A stretch of 64,000 nucleotides of DNA. It comes from Bacilli bacterium (GTDB taxonomy: Bacteria > Bacillota_I > Bacilli_A > RF39 > UBA660). Each line of letters opens with the position of its first letter. Positions within the stretch are counted from its first letter, which is position 1. Of this stretch, positions 46,364 through 54,671 are shown in pieces. The notes beneath the pieces are model-generated. The model was not told the DNA's origin and did no database searches. It was given only the letters and a program-made list of their open reading frames with translations. A program made the translations under genes and the position numbers. The DNA lies in NCBI GenBank assembly GCA_017541325.1, contig JAFXZI010000003.1, positions 92,191 to 156,190 of the forward strand, in the 5' to 3' direction.

Positions 46364-47122
46364 ATGTTTAGTTTAAAAGGAAGAGTAGCAGTTGTTACTG
46401 GAGCCAGTAGTGGTTTAGGAATGCAAATGAGTAGAGCTTTTGCAGACCAAGGAGCAGATTTAGTAATACTTGCTAGAAGAGTAGAAAGATTAGAAGAATT
46501 TAAAAAAGAGTTAGAACAAAAGGGAGTAAAAGTGCTTGCTCTTAGATGTGACGTAACGAGTACGGAGGATATAAATAATGCTGCTAAAATAGCAGAAGAA
46601 GCATTTGGTAAAATTGATATTTTAGTTAACTGTGCTGGTGCATCAAAAGATAAAGGTGTACTAGAGATGGAAGATGAAGAATGGGATTTTACAATTGCAA
46701 CAGATCTTACTAGTGTATTTAAAGTAACTAGAGCTTTTGCAAATATAATGAAAAAACATAATTATGGAAGAATTATTAATATAGCTTCTATGTATGGTTT
46801 AGTAGGAAATACTGCACTTCATACAGTTGCATATCATTCATCTAAAGGAGGAGTAGTAAACTTTACTCGTGCAGTAGCTGCAGAACTTGCAACTTCTGGT
46901 ATAACTTGTAATGCTATTTGTCCTGGATATTTTGAAACAGAACTTACTAAAGCCGTTTTAGATACAGAAGATTTCCAAGCATATATGAAAGGTACTGTAC
47001 CTATGCAAAGATATGGACATGAAGGAGAACTTAATGCAGGAGCTATTTTCTTAGCTAGCGAAGAAGCAAGTTATGTAACTGGAGTAATATTACCAATTGA
47101 TGGTGGATATACTTGCGTATAA
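46364..47122 (+). CDS. SDR family oxidoreductase (gluconate 5-dehydrogenase/FabG-like)
   Basis: A 252-residue classical SDR: TGASSGLGMQMSRAFADQGA cofactor motif, CAGA/NCAGAS near 90, catalytic Ser in ASMYG, Tyr/Lys in YHSSKGG (~156-162), and a C-terminal SYVTGVILPIDGGYT. Closest in style to gluconate 5-dehydrogenases and FabG-like reductases. No fatty-acid genes are adjacent, so FabG activity is not implied. GGAGG precedes the ATG; it follows tRNA-Thr without a visible terminator between them. Confidence 0.82.
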   Translation: MFSLKGRVAVVTGASSGLGMQMSRAFADQGADLVILARRVERLEEFKKELEQKGVKVLALRCDVTSTEDINNAAKIAEEAFGKIDILVNCAGASKDKGVLEMEDEEWDFTIATDLTSVFKVTRAFANIMKKHNYGRIINIASMYGLVGNTALHTVAYHSSKGGVVNFTRAVAAELATSGITCNAICPGYFETELTKAVLDTEDFQAYMKGTVPMQRYGHEGELNAGAIFLASEEASYVTGVILPIDGGYTCV

Positions 47123-47131
47123 TTAATAATT

Positions 47132-47156
47132 AGAACTGGAAACAGTTCTTTTTTTG
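47132..47156 (+). terminator. SDR gene terminator
   Basis: AGAACTG-GAAA-CAGTTCT followed by T. Confidence 0.85.
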
Positions 47157-47186
47157 TGTAAATTTTTAAAAAATTTAAAAAAAGTG

Positions 47187-47215
47187 TTGACTTTTTATTT
47201 TGTTATTAATAAAAT
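47187..47215 (+). promoter_or_regulatory. Distal promoter of the NAD operon
   Basis: TTGACT (47187-47192), a 17-bp spacer and TAAAAT (47210-47215). The first operator-like repeat (47202-47224) covers the -10 box. A second possible -10 box, TATAAT, lies at 47292-47297 between repeats two and three, but its -35 is weak. Confidence 0.65.
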
Positions 47216-47224
47216 GTTAATAAC
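47202..47224. promoter_or_regulatory. NrtR-like operator 1
   Basis: A perfect inverted repeat, GTTATTAA-N7-TTAATAAC, 23 bp, overlapping the -10 box of the distal promoter. This is the position expected for a repressor operator; the likely ligand is the NrtR protein encoded at the end of the operon. Confidence 0.6.
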
Positions 47225-47287
47225 AAGTGATGAACTTGCATTAAATTAAAAAGTTGTTTTTAACAAAATATTAATAAGTCATCACTT
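47225..47287. repeat. Wide inverted repeat in the NAD operon control region
   Basis: AAGTGATGA (47225-47233) and TCATCACTT (47279-47287) are exact 9-nt inverted arms 45 nt apart, interleaved with the operator copies. They could pair in the transcript from the distal promoter or form a second, larger protein site. Confidence 0.5.
47256..47278. promoter_or_regulatory. NrtR-like operator 2
   Basis: GTTTTTAACAAAATATTAATAAG is a degenerate copy of operator 1, centred 54 bp downstream of it. It overlaps the -35 region of the second candidate promoter. Confidence 0.5.
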
Positions 47288-47301
47288 TTATTATAATATA
47301 T

Positions 47302-47324
47302 GTTATTAACAAATTGTTAAAAAG
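47302..47324. promoter_or_regulatory. NrtR-like operator 3
   Basis: GTTATTAACAAATTGTTAAAAAG is a third copy, centred 46 bp after operator 2. It lies just downstream of TATAAT 47292-47297 and just before the pncA ribosome binding site. Confidence 0.5.
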
Positions 47325-47339
47325 AAAGAAGGAATGAAT

Positions 47340-47903
47340 ATGATAAAAGAATTAGTTTTTAACATTGATATGATTAATGGATTTGTAAAGAAAGGAGCTC
47401 TTGCTGCACCATCAATTATGAGAATTGTTCCAAGACAATTGGAAATATTAGAAGAAGCAAAAAAAGATCCAGAAGTTGAAATAGTTGATGTAAGAGATCT
47501 TCATACTCGTAAATCAGTTGAACTTAAAACTTTTGGAATTCATGGTTTAGAAGGAACAGATGAAGTAGAACAAATTGATGAATTAAAAGGATATGCAGAT
47601 AGAGTTTTTTATAAAAATTGTACTAATTTAATTTTTGCTCCTGGAATTCAAGATTATTTAAAAGGAAATCCTAATTTAAAAAGAGTTAGATTAATGGGTT
47701 GTTTATCAGAAATATGTGTAACAAACGGGGGAATTGGTCTTAGAACATTCTTTGATCAAAACAATATGGATGTAGAAGTATGTGTATATGCTGATGCGAT
47801 TGATACATATGATGCACCTGGACATAATGCAGATCAAGTTACAGAACAAGCACTAAAGATGATGGAAGCTAATGGAATTAAGGTTTTAAGAAAGGAAAGA
47901 TAA
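47340..47903 (+). CDS. pncA: Nicotinamidase
   Basis: A 187-residue isochorismatase-fold amidase converting nicotinamide to nicotinate. Catalytic set: Asp10 (FNIDMINGF), Lys92 (RVFYKNCTN) and Cys126 (MGCLSEICVTNGG). Metal ligands appear as Asp53, His55 (RDLHT), Glu61 and His68 (FGIHG), the D-H-E-H arrangement reported for streptococcal nicotinamidase rather than the D-H-H of most PncA. ATG 47340 has GAAGGA 6 nt upstream. First gene of the NAD operon. Confidence 0.9.
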   Translation: MIKELVFNIDMINGFVKKGALAAPSIMRIVPRQLEILEEAKKDPEVEIVDVRDLHTRKSVELKTFGIHGLEGTDEVEQIDELKGYADRVFYKNCTNLIFAPGIQDYLKGNPNLKRVRLMGCLSEICVTNGGIGLRTFFDQNNMDVEVCVYADAIDTYDAPGHNADQVTEQALKMMEANGIKVLRKER

Positions 47904-47904
47904 T

Positions 47905-49374
47905 ATGAAACTTTATAACGGATATGAAAGATTAAGTAGAAACTATACTTTAATGACTGATGCCTATGAATTTACTATGGCAAATGGTTATTTAGAAGCA
48001 GGAAAAGAAAAAGAAGAAGCTGTATTTGATGTTTTTTTTAGAAAAGTACCAAGTAATGGTGGATATGCTGTTATGGCAGGACTTGATAAAGTAATACCAT
48101 TTATAGAAAATTTAAATTTTGGTGAACAAGAATTAGATTATTTTAGAAGAAGTGGATATAGTGAAAAGTTTATTGATTATTTAAAAGGATTTGAGTTTCA
48201 TGGTGATATCTATGCTGTACCAGATGGTACACCAGTATTTCCAAACGAACCAATCTTAACAGTAAAAGCTCCAATTATAGAAGCTCAAGTAGTTGAAACA
48301 GCATTACTATCAATTATTAATGGTGCGATGGAACATGCAACAGGTGCAAGAAGAATAATTGAAGCAACTCCAAAAGGAGTAGGAGTTATGGAATTTGGTG
48401 CAAGACGTGCAGATGGACTTGAAGCAGCAATTGATGCATCAATCTACGGAGTTATGGCAGGATGTGTTGGAACAAGTAATATTATCGCTGCAGATATGAT
48501 GGGAATGAAAGCAATGGGAACTCAAGCTCACAGTTGGATTGAATCTTTTCCAACTGAATATGATGCATTCTTAAGTTATGCAAAAACTTATCCAGATAAC
48601 TGTATATTACTTGTTGATACTATCGATACTTTAAGAAGTGGAATTCCAAATGCTATTAAAGTATTTGAACAAATGAGAAAAGAAGGAATTAGTACTGATC
48701 ATATTGGAATTAGAATTGATTCTGGTGACTTAGCATATCTATCAAAAGAAGCTAGAAAGATGTTAAGAGCAGCTGGATTTCCAGAAGCAAAAATTTGTTT
48801 AAGTAATGGACTTACTGCTGAAACAATTGAAGCATTAATCGCTCAAGGAGCAGAGTTCGATAGTTTAGGAGTAGGAGATAACATATCAAAACCAGAAGGA
48901 AGAATGGGATGCGTTTATAAAGAAGTTGCGCTTGAAGCAAATGGAATATTAACTCCAAAAATTAAATTATCAAACGATACTATTAAAATTGTAAATCCAG
49001 GATTTAAAGAATTATATCGTGCCTTTGATAAAAATACAGGATATGCAATAGCAGATTTTGTAACTTTAAAAGGTGAAAAAGTAAAAGAATCTAATTTAAC
49101 AATTATTAGTTTAACTGATCAAGTAAAAAGAGGTACAATTAATTACTTTGATTTAGTTAGGTTACAAAGACCAATTTTTATGAGAGGTAAACTTGTTTAT
49201 GATGATCCAACAATTGAAGAAAAGAGAAGTTATTGTGAACAAGAAATGAGTAGATTATATCCAGAAGAAAGAAGAACTAGAATGCCACATGTACATTATG
49301 TTGATGGTACAGAAAAATATATGGCATTAAAAACAAAAATGATTAACGATGCTAAACAATTAGTAAAGAGGTAA
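47905..49374 (+). CDS. pncB: Nicotinate phosphoribosyltransferase
   Basis: A 489-residue NAPRT that makes nicotinate mononucleotide from nicotinate and PRPP. Typical segments: MTDAYEFTMANGYLEAGKEKE at the N-terminus, EFGARRADGLEAAIDAS, GTQAHSWIESF, LVDTIDTLRSG and RIDSGDLAYLSKEAR. It follows pncA by one base behind AAAGGAAAG and feeds NaMN to nadD. Length and motif order match the Firmicutes type. Confidence 0.95.
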   Translation: MKLYNGYERLSRNYTLMTDAYEFTMANGYLEAGKEKEEAVFDVFFRKVPSNGGYAVMAGLDKVIPFIENLNFGEQELDYFRRSGYSEKFIDYLKGFEFHGDIYAVPDGTPVFPNEPILTVKAPIIEAQVVETALLSIINGAMEHATGARRIIEATPKGVGVMEFGARRADGLEAAIDASIYGVMAGCVGTSNIIAADMMGMKAMGTQAHSWIESFPTEYDAFLSYAKTYPDNCILLVDTIDTLRSGIPNAIKVFEQMRKEGISTDHIGIRIDSGDLAYLSKEARKMLRAAGFPEAKICLSNGLTAETIEALIAQGAEFDSLGVGDNISKPEGRMGCVYKEVALEANGILTPKIKLSNDTIKIVNPGFKELYRAFDKNTGYAIADFVTLKGEKVKESNLTIISLTDQVKRGTINYFDLVRLQRPIFMRGKLVYDDPTIEEKRSYCEQEMSRLYPEERRTRMPHVHYVDGTEKYMALKTKMINDAKQLVKR

Positions 49375-49376
49375 TT

Positions 49377-50576
49377 ATGATTAAAGAGTTACAAGGAAAA
49401 AAAGTATTAAATTATGATGATCCATTACTTGAAAAATATTTTATGAAAGCTTCTAGTGAAAACGAAAAAACAAAATTAGAAGAACTATATGGTAGAGTAT
49501 CTTTATTTACGCAAAAAGTTTTTAAAGAAGAATATAAACCATCAAAAGATTATTGGTTTGGATATCTAGATAATTATGGATATTATCAAATGGATGATTT
49601 TGATAGAGGTTGGTTTGAAGTATTTAATCTAGGAGAAGATATCGATAGGGTAGTATTTGAAGTATTAGATGAACTTTTGTATGAAAGAAGTTCAGAATAT
49701 GAACAAAATAATAGAGAACAATTACAAAGAGAGTTTAACGAAAGATTTGCTGATCAATATTTAAGACCATTATTCAATTTAGATAATAAATATATTAGGA
49801 CTCTTCCTATGGTTGAATATGCACTAGATAAATTTGATAAATACTATGATGGAAAAATACCAGATGAAATTATTAAGTATTATGAAGATTATTTAACTAA
49901 TATTGGATGGAGTAAAGATCAAGGAATTAAATGGTTATATAATCCTGAGTTAAAACAAATGACTCCTGAAAGAAGAGTAAGATTAGATATTATTAAAGCT
50001 TTAGAAGAATTAAGAACAGTTCATACAAAAAAGATAGAAGGATCTTCATTTATATCAGTTGAGTCATATGAATGTAGTTTAAATAATGGCAAAAAGATTA
50101 AAAGAGAAAAAGTACTTAAAAATGGAGAAGATGGAAGTGCAGTTATTGTATATCCTATTACTGAATTTGGAAAAATATTACTTGCATGTGAACCAAGAGT
50201 ATTTACTGATCAAACTGTAGATATAGGTTTTCCAGCTGGATATATTGAAGATTTTGAATTACCAGAAGAAGCTGCTAGAAGAGAACTTTTAGAAGAGACT
50301 GGATATGCTCCACAAGAATTAATTAGTTTAGGTAGTTTCTATCCTGATCAAGGTTCTAGTGGTGCACTTAATCATTACTTTATTGCCCTAGGTTGTAAAA
50401 AGGTAAGCGAACAACACTTAGATGAAAGTGAATATATAAAACATTTACTAGTTAGTAGTGAAGAATTAAAAGAATTAGTAGACTGTGGATTTATAAAAGG
50501 ATTAAATACACAATACTTATTATTAAAAGGAGAAAATTATGTTAAAAAAATGGGACGTAGAGAAGACTACGAATGA
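49377..50576 (+). CDS. Nudix hydrolase (ADP-ribose pyrophosphatase-like) with N-terminal extension
   Basis: A 399-residue protein. The C-terminal part (~225-375) has a full Nudix box, GYIEDFELPEEAARRELLEE then TGY, preceded by FPA, as in ADP-ribose pyrophosphatases. The N-terminal ~215 residues (GYYQMDDFDRGWFEVFNLGE and a helical acidic stretch) match nothing I recognise. In this operon it could clear ADP-ribose or trim NAD-derived metabolites. AGAGGT precedes the ATG; it overlaps nadE by 38 nt. Confidence 0.82.
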   Translation: MIKELQGKKVLNYDDPLLEKYFMKASSENEKTKLEELYGRVSLFTQKVFKEEYKPSKDYWFGYLDNYGYYQMDDFDRGWFEVFNLGEDIDRVVFEVLDELLYERSSEYEQNNREQLQREFNERFADQYLRPLFNLDNKYIRTLPMVEYALDKFDKYYDGKIPDEIIKYYEDYLTNIGWSKDQGIKWLYNPELKQMTPERRVRLDIIKALEELRTVHTKKIEGSSFISVESYECSLNNGKKIKREKVLKNGEDGSAVIVYPITEFGKILLACEPRVFTDQTVDIGFPAGYIEDFELPEEAARRELLEETGYAPQELISLGSFYPDQGSSGALNHYFIALGCKKVSEQHLDESEYIKHLLVSSEELKELVDCGFIKGLNTQYLLLKGENYVKKMGRREDYE

Positions 50577-51303
50577 AATTATAGAATTTATTAGAAATTA
50601 TTATAAAAAGAACAATATTAAAGGTGCGGTTATTGGTATAAGTGGAGGAAAAGATTCAGGAGTAGTAGCTGGTTTATTTACTAAAGCGCTAGGAGCTGAA
50701 AATGTAATTGGAATATGGATGCCATGCCACTCTAAAGAAGAAGACAAAAAGAATGCACAAAAAGTTGCTGATACCTTTGGATTTAATTTAATTGATTATG
50801 ACCTAACAAATACCTATGACAATTTTGTTAAAGAAATAAAGAAAAACAATAAAGTAACTGAAGAAGATTTAGATGACTCAAATATTAATATTAAACCACG
50901 TCTTAGAACGATGACTTTATACTATCATGCAGCAATGTTTACAAGATTAAATAAAGGATTATATATAGTTCCAGGTACATCAAATAAATGTGAATTATAT
51001 GTAGGATATTTTACTAAAGGAGGAGACTCAGTATCAGATATTCAAGTTTTAGCAGATTTAACTGTAGATGAAGTAATAAGTGTTGGAGAATATATTGGAG
51101 TACCTCATGAAGTAGTTAGAAAAACTCCAGATGATGGATTGTCTGGTAAAACAGATGAAGAAAAATTAGGAGTAAAATACTCTGATATTGCTAAAGTAAT
51201 CAATAATGAAGAAGTTGATCCTTTAGTTAAAGAAAAAATAGAAAAATTACATAATCGTAATTTACATAAGTTTAATACACCAACTTATAAGAAAGGAGAA
51301 TAA
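50539..51303 (+). CDS. nadE: NAD synthetase, ammonia-dependent
   Basis: A 254-residue NadE that amidates NaAD to NAD using ammonia. ATP-PPase loop ISGGKDSGVVAGL (~33-45), GTSNKCELYVGYFTKGGDS with the K/E of the NaAD site, and DDGLSGKTDEEKLG typical of the NH3-dependent form. No glutaminase domain. AAAGGAGAAA lies upstream of ATG 50539 inside the Nudix gene, so the two overlap by 38 nt and are coupled. Confidence 0.95.
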   Translation: MLKKWDVEKTTNEIIEFIRNYYKKNNIKGAVIGISGGKDSGVVAGLFTKALGAENVIGIWMPCHSKEEDKKNAQKVADTFGFNLIDYDLTNTYDNFVKEIKKNNKVTEEDLDDSNINIKPRLRTMTLYYHAAMFTRLNKGLYIVPGTSNKCELYVGYFTKGGDSVSDIQVLADLTVDEVISVGEYIGVPHEVVRKTPDDGLSGKTDEEKLGVKYSDIAKVINNEEVDPLVKEKIEKLHNRNLHKFNTPTYKKGE

Positions 51304-51305
51304 TT

Positions 51306-51998
51306 ATGAAAAGTCTACAGATTGTAACACCTCATCAAGAATGTATATTTAATTGTCCATTTTGCATCGCTAAAGCTCATAGTCATAATAATAAATTTAT
51401 AAATAATTATGAAATAAATAATGATTTATGGAAGAATAACTTAATTAATGTAATTAATACTAATAATGATCTTAAATATGTAGTTATTACTGGTACTAAT
51501 GAACCAATGCAAAGCAAAAGTTGTGTTCAAGATATTATAGATATTGTAAGAAATACTAAAAAAGATATCCAAATAGAAATACAAACAAGAATGCATAAAG
51601 AAGATGATATTTATAAATCTGTAGATGTTACATGTTATTCTATATCAAACTTTAATTTAATAAAAAATATTAATCCTATTGGTAATACTATTAGATATGT
51701 ATTTATTTTAACTGAATCATTTAATAATAAAAGACTAACTGATTATTTAGATATTATTCCAGAAGAAGTTACTCAACTAACTTTTAAAACTTTAGAAAAC
51801 TCAAATGGAGTAAATATAGAACTAGATAATTGGATTAATAATCATAAAGTAGATGAAGATACTTTAAAAGCTTTAGAAAAAGATATAAACAATTATTGTG
51901 GAAAACTATCTATTAGGTTAGATAAAAGTTGTATGGATGCAGAAGGACGTTACAAAGTCTTTAGAGAAGATGGAAATTTATATGATGACTGGGGATAA
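51306..51998 (+). CDS. Radical SAM protein in NAD operon
   Basis: A 230-residue radical SAM enzyme. Cluster motif CIFNCPFC (Cys13-x3-Cys17-x2-Cys20); a GTNEPMQS segment follows strand 2 like the GGE loop that binds SAM. It is short and has no C-terminal SPASM cluster. It lies 2 nt after nadE and 3 nt before nadD, so it is firmly inside the NAD operon. I do not know the reaction; activating-enzyme or nucleotide-modifying roles are both possible. Confidence 0.8.
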   Translation: MKSLQIVTPHQECIFNCPFCIAKAHSHNNKFINNYEINNDLWKNNLINVINTNNDLKYVVITGTNEPMQSKSCVQDIIDIVRNTKKDIQIEIQTRMHKEDDIYKSVDVTCYSISNFNLIKNINPIGNTIRYVFILTESFNNKRLTDYLDIIPEEVTQLTFKTLENSNGVNIELDNWINNHKVDEDTLKALEKDINNYCGKLSIRLDKSCMDAEGRYKVFREDGNLYDDWG

Positions 51999-52001
51999 TT
52001 T

Positions 52002-52547
52002 ATGAAACTTGGAATATATATAGGTAGTTTTAATCCTCCACATATAGGACATTTAGATGTAGTTAAATATTTACTAAATAATAAATATATAGATAAAGTT
52101 TTAATAGTTCCTACTAGCAATTATTGGAATAAAAATAATTTAATAGATATAAATGATAGAATTAATATGTTAAAAACTTTTGAAAATGATAAAATAAAAG
52201 TAGATACGATTCATAATAATTATCCTTATACATATGAATTAATGAGAGCATTAAAACATGAATTAGATGATGAATTGTATTTAATATTAGGTGCAGATAA
52301 TATTATAGATTTTGATAAATGGAAAGAGTATAAGGAATTACTACAATATAAAATAATAGTAGTAAATAGAAATAATATAGATATAAAAAAATATATAAAA
52401 AAATATAATAGTAATAATTTTATAATAGTTAATGATTATAATAATTTAAATGTTTCTTCTACACTTATACGTAATAATATAAGTAAAAAGTATTTAACTA
52501 AAGAAGTGTTTAATTATATTAAAAATAATCATTTGTATGAGGAATAA
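52002..52547 (+). CDS. nadD: Nicotinate-nucleotide adenylyltransferase
   Basis: A 181-residue NadD that adenylylates NaMN to NaAD. Nucleotidyltransferase motif GIYIGSFNPPHIGHLDVV (~4-21), LGADNIIDFDKWKEYK and the VSSTLIRNNIS (SSTxIR) signature are present. The reading frame is rich in Asn/Lys, as expected at this base composition. Starts behind GGGGATAATTT, 3 nt after the radical SAM gene. Confidence 0.95.
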   Translation: MKLGIYIGSFNPPHIGHLDVVKYLLNNKYIDKVLIVPTSNYWNKNNLIDINDRINMLKTFENDKIKVDTIHNNYPYTYELMRALKHELDDELYLILGADNIIDFDKWKEYKELLQYKIIVVNRNNIDIKKYIKKYNSNNFIIVNDYNNLNVSSTLIRNNISKKYLTKEVFNYIKNNHLYEE

Positions 52548-52548
52548 T

Positions 52549-53013
52549 ATGAAAGAAGTAATTGATTTTTTAAGAGAAAATAATATAAGTATTAGTACAA
52601 TGGAATCATGTACTGGTGGTGGAGTAGTTAATGCTATTACAAATATAGAAGGTGCTAGTGAAGTATTAAAATTTAGTGCAATAACTTATTCTAATGAATT
52701 TAAAATTAAAATGGGTGTAAGTAGTGAAACAATTAATAAGTACTCAGTATATAGTATGGAAGTAGCTCATGAAATGGCTAAAAACATAAGTAGTTTTACA
52801 AATTCAGATATTGGAATAGGTATAACCGGAAAACTTAATAGAGCAGATATTAATAATAATTATGGGAAAGATAATCAAGTTTTTGTATCAATATTCTATA
52901 AAAATAATTATTATGATAAAGTATTATTAGTAGAAAAAGAAACAAGAGCTAAGAATAAAGAGACTATAATAGAAGAAATAACTAATATGCTAAAGGAGTT
53001 ATTATGGAAATAA
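52549..53013 (+). CDS. pncC: NMN amidohydrolase (PncC/CinA C-terminal type)
   Basis: A 154-residue stand-alone CinA C-terminal domain. MESCTGGGVVNAITNIEGAS (~18-37), ITYSNEFKIKMGVS and GIGITGKLNRAD match the amidohydrolase that converts NMN to NaMN, recycling NMN from ligase reactions. The TSG/SGIAG motif of other members is GITGKLN here. ATG 52549 lies 5 nt after GAGGA; it follows nadD by one base and overlaps nadK by 10 nt. Confidence 0.88.
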   Translation: MKEVIDFLRENNISISTMESCTGGGVVNAITNIEGASEVLKFSAITYSNEFKIKMGVSSETINKYSVYSMEVAHEMAKNISSFTNSDIGIGITGKLNRADINNNYGKDNQVFVSIFYKNNYYDKVLLVEKETRAKNKETIIEEITNMLKELLWK

Positions 53014-53810
53014 AAAAAATAAAATTATTTATTAATCATAATGAAAAATCGGAAATAGTTGCTAAAGATTTAGAATTAGAATTAAAAAAATATGGATTTG
53101 AAATAGTAGATAAGAAATATGATTTAGCTATTTCTGTTGGGGGAGATGGATCTTTTCTTAATACACTTAGAGAAACTAATTTTGATGATAGTATCTATTA
53201 TATTGGTATTAATTCTGGTACTTTAGGTTTCTTACAAGAAATAGATATTAAAGATTTTTCTGAATTTGTTAAAAGATTAAGTACAAATAATTTTAAAGTA
53301 GAAGAATTATCTGTACAAGAAACAAAAGTAATAACTAATGATACTATTTATACTTTTAATAGTTTAAATGAAATGGTAGTAAGGAACAAACATTTTAAAA
53401 CACTTAGATTACCTACTTATGTAGATAATGAATTTCTAGAAGAGTTTTCTGGAGATGGATTATTAGTTAGTACATCTACTGGATCTACTGCTTATAATAT
53501 GAGTTTAGGTGGTAGTATTATTTATAATACATTAAAGACTTTATCTATTACACCAATCGCACCACTTAATAATAAAGCTTATAATTGTCTTACTAATAGT
53601 GTTGTTGTTCCTGATGATAAAAAAATTATAATGAAGCCACTAGATAATAAAAAATATAATAATTTGTTTTTTATGATAGATGGTGTTAGTGTTGAAATAG
53701 ATGATGTATTAAGAGTTGAGACAAAAATTTGTGATAAAACTATAAAATGTTTAAGAATGAATGATTATCATTTTATTAAATTAGTAAATCAAAAGATATT
53801 AGAAAAATAG
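53004..53810 (+). CDS. nadK: NAD kinase
   Basis: A 268-residue NAD kinase making NADP from NAD. GGDG motif SVGGDGSFLNTLRE (Gly46-Gly49), INSGTLGFLQEID and SLNEMVVRN, and SGDGLLVSTSTGSTAYNMSLGG. AAGGAG precedes the ATG; it overlaps pncC by 10 nt and precedes nrtR by 8 nt. It completes the pathway from nicotinamide to NADP within one operon. Confidence 0.95.
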   Translation: MEIKKIKLFINHNEKSEIVAKDLELELKKYGFEIVDKKYDLAISVGGDGSFLNTLRETNFDDSIYYIGINSGTLGFLQEIDIKDFSEFVKRLSTNNFKVEELSVQETKVITNDTIYTFNSLNEMVVRNKHFKTLRLPTYVDNEFLEEFSGDGLLVSTSTGSTAYNMSLGGSIIYNTLKTLSITPIAPLNNKAYNCLTNSVVVPDDKKIIMKPLDNKKYNNLFFMIDGVSVEIDDVLRVETKICDKTIKCLRMNDYHFIKLVNQKILEK

Positions 53811-53818
53811 GAGGAAGT

Positions 53819-54646
53819 ATGGAATACAAATCTGAAGAAGAGTTTTTAAAAGATTATGATCCTAGTCAATATGACAGATTATCTTTAACTACAGATATAT
53901 TAATTTTTAGTGTATCTAATGGTACTCAAGAGAATTATAGGAAATTAAATGAAAAATTTTTTAGTGTCCTTCTAATTAAAAGAAATACATATCCTTTTAA
54001 AGATAAATGGACTCTTCCTGGAGGATTTGTAGGAATAGATGAAGATATTGAAGATGCTGCTAGAAGAGTATTATATGATGAGGCTAATATCAAGGATATA
54101 TATTTAGAACAATTATATACATATGGAGATCCCAAAAGAGATCCGCGTATGAGAGTAATTTCTACTTCTTATATGGCTCTAATAGATAAAAATAGATTAA
54201 ATGATAAGATATCTCCTAATGCTTCTTGGTTTAATATTAAAGTATTAGAAGACGAAAAATATATAGATGTTTTTTTAGATAATGGTACTGATACATTAAA
54301 GTTTAAAATTAAGAAAACTTTAAAAGAAAAAACAACGGATAGATATAAATATGAAATAGTAGAAAATGATAGTTTAGCATTTGATCATCCATTAGTAATC
54401 GCAGCAGGAATATCAAGACTTAAAAACAAAATTGAATATACTGATATAGTATTTAATATGATGCCAGAATATTTTACTTTAGGAGAATTGCAACAAGTAT
54501 ATGAAGTAATATTAGGTAAAGAATTATTAGATCCTGCATTTCGTAGAATAATTGCTAAAAAAACAGTAAAAACTGATAAAGTAAGAACTGGTGGAGGACA
54601 TAGACCTTCGGTACTATTTAAATATAATGACAAACAAAAAAAATAG
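53819..54646 (+). CDS. nrtR: NrtR-type NAD-regulon repressor
   Basis: A 275-residue protein with an N-terminal Nudix domain whose box is degenerate (GGFVGIDEDIEDAARRVLYD then EANI: Val replaces the Glu of REUxEE) and a C-terminal winged helix (YFTLGELQQVYEVILGKELL ... RTGGGHRPSVLFKYN). This is the NrtR architecture: the Nudix domain senses ADP-ribose or NAD and the helix domain binds DNA. Its place at the end of the NAD operon suggests autogenous control through the repeats at 47202-47324. TAGGAGGAAG precedes the ATG. Confidence 0.9.
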   Translation: MEYKSEEEFLKDYDPSQYDRLSLTTDILIFSVSNGTQENYRKLNEKFFSVLLIKRNTYPFKDKWTLPGGFVGIDEDIEDAARRVLYDEANIKDIYLEQLYTYGDPKRDPRMRVISTSYMALIDKNRLNDKISPNASWFNIKVLEDEKYIDVFLDNGTDTLKFKIKKTLKEKTTDRYKYEIVENDSLAFDHPLVIAAGISRLKNKIEYTDIVFNMMPEYFTLGELQQVYEVILGKELLDPAFRRIIAKKTVKTDKVRTGGGHRPSVLFKYNDKQKK

Positions 54647-54667
54647 ATGTTTAACATCTATTTTTTG
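54637..54667. terminator. Bidirectional terminator, NAD operon and CofE-like gene
   Basis: AAAAATAGATGT-TTA-ACATCTATTTTTT, with T tracts on both strands, between converging genes. It overlaps the nrtR stop. Confidence 0.87.
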
Positions 54668-54671
54668 TTTT

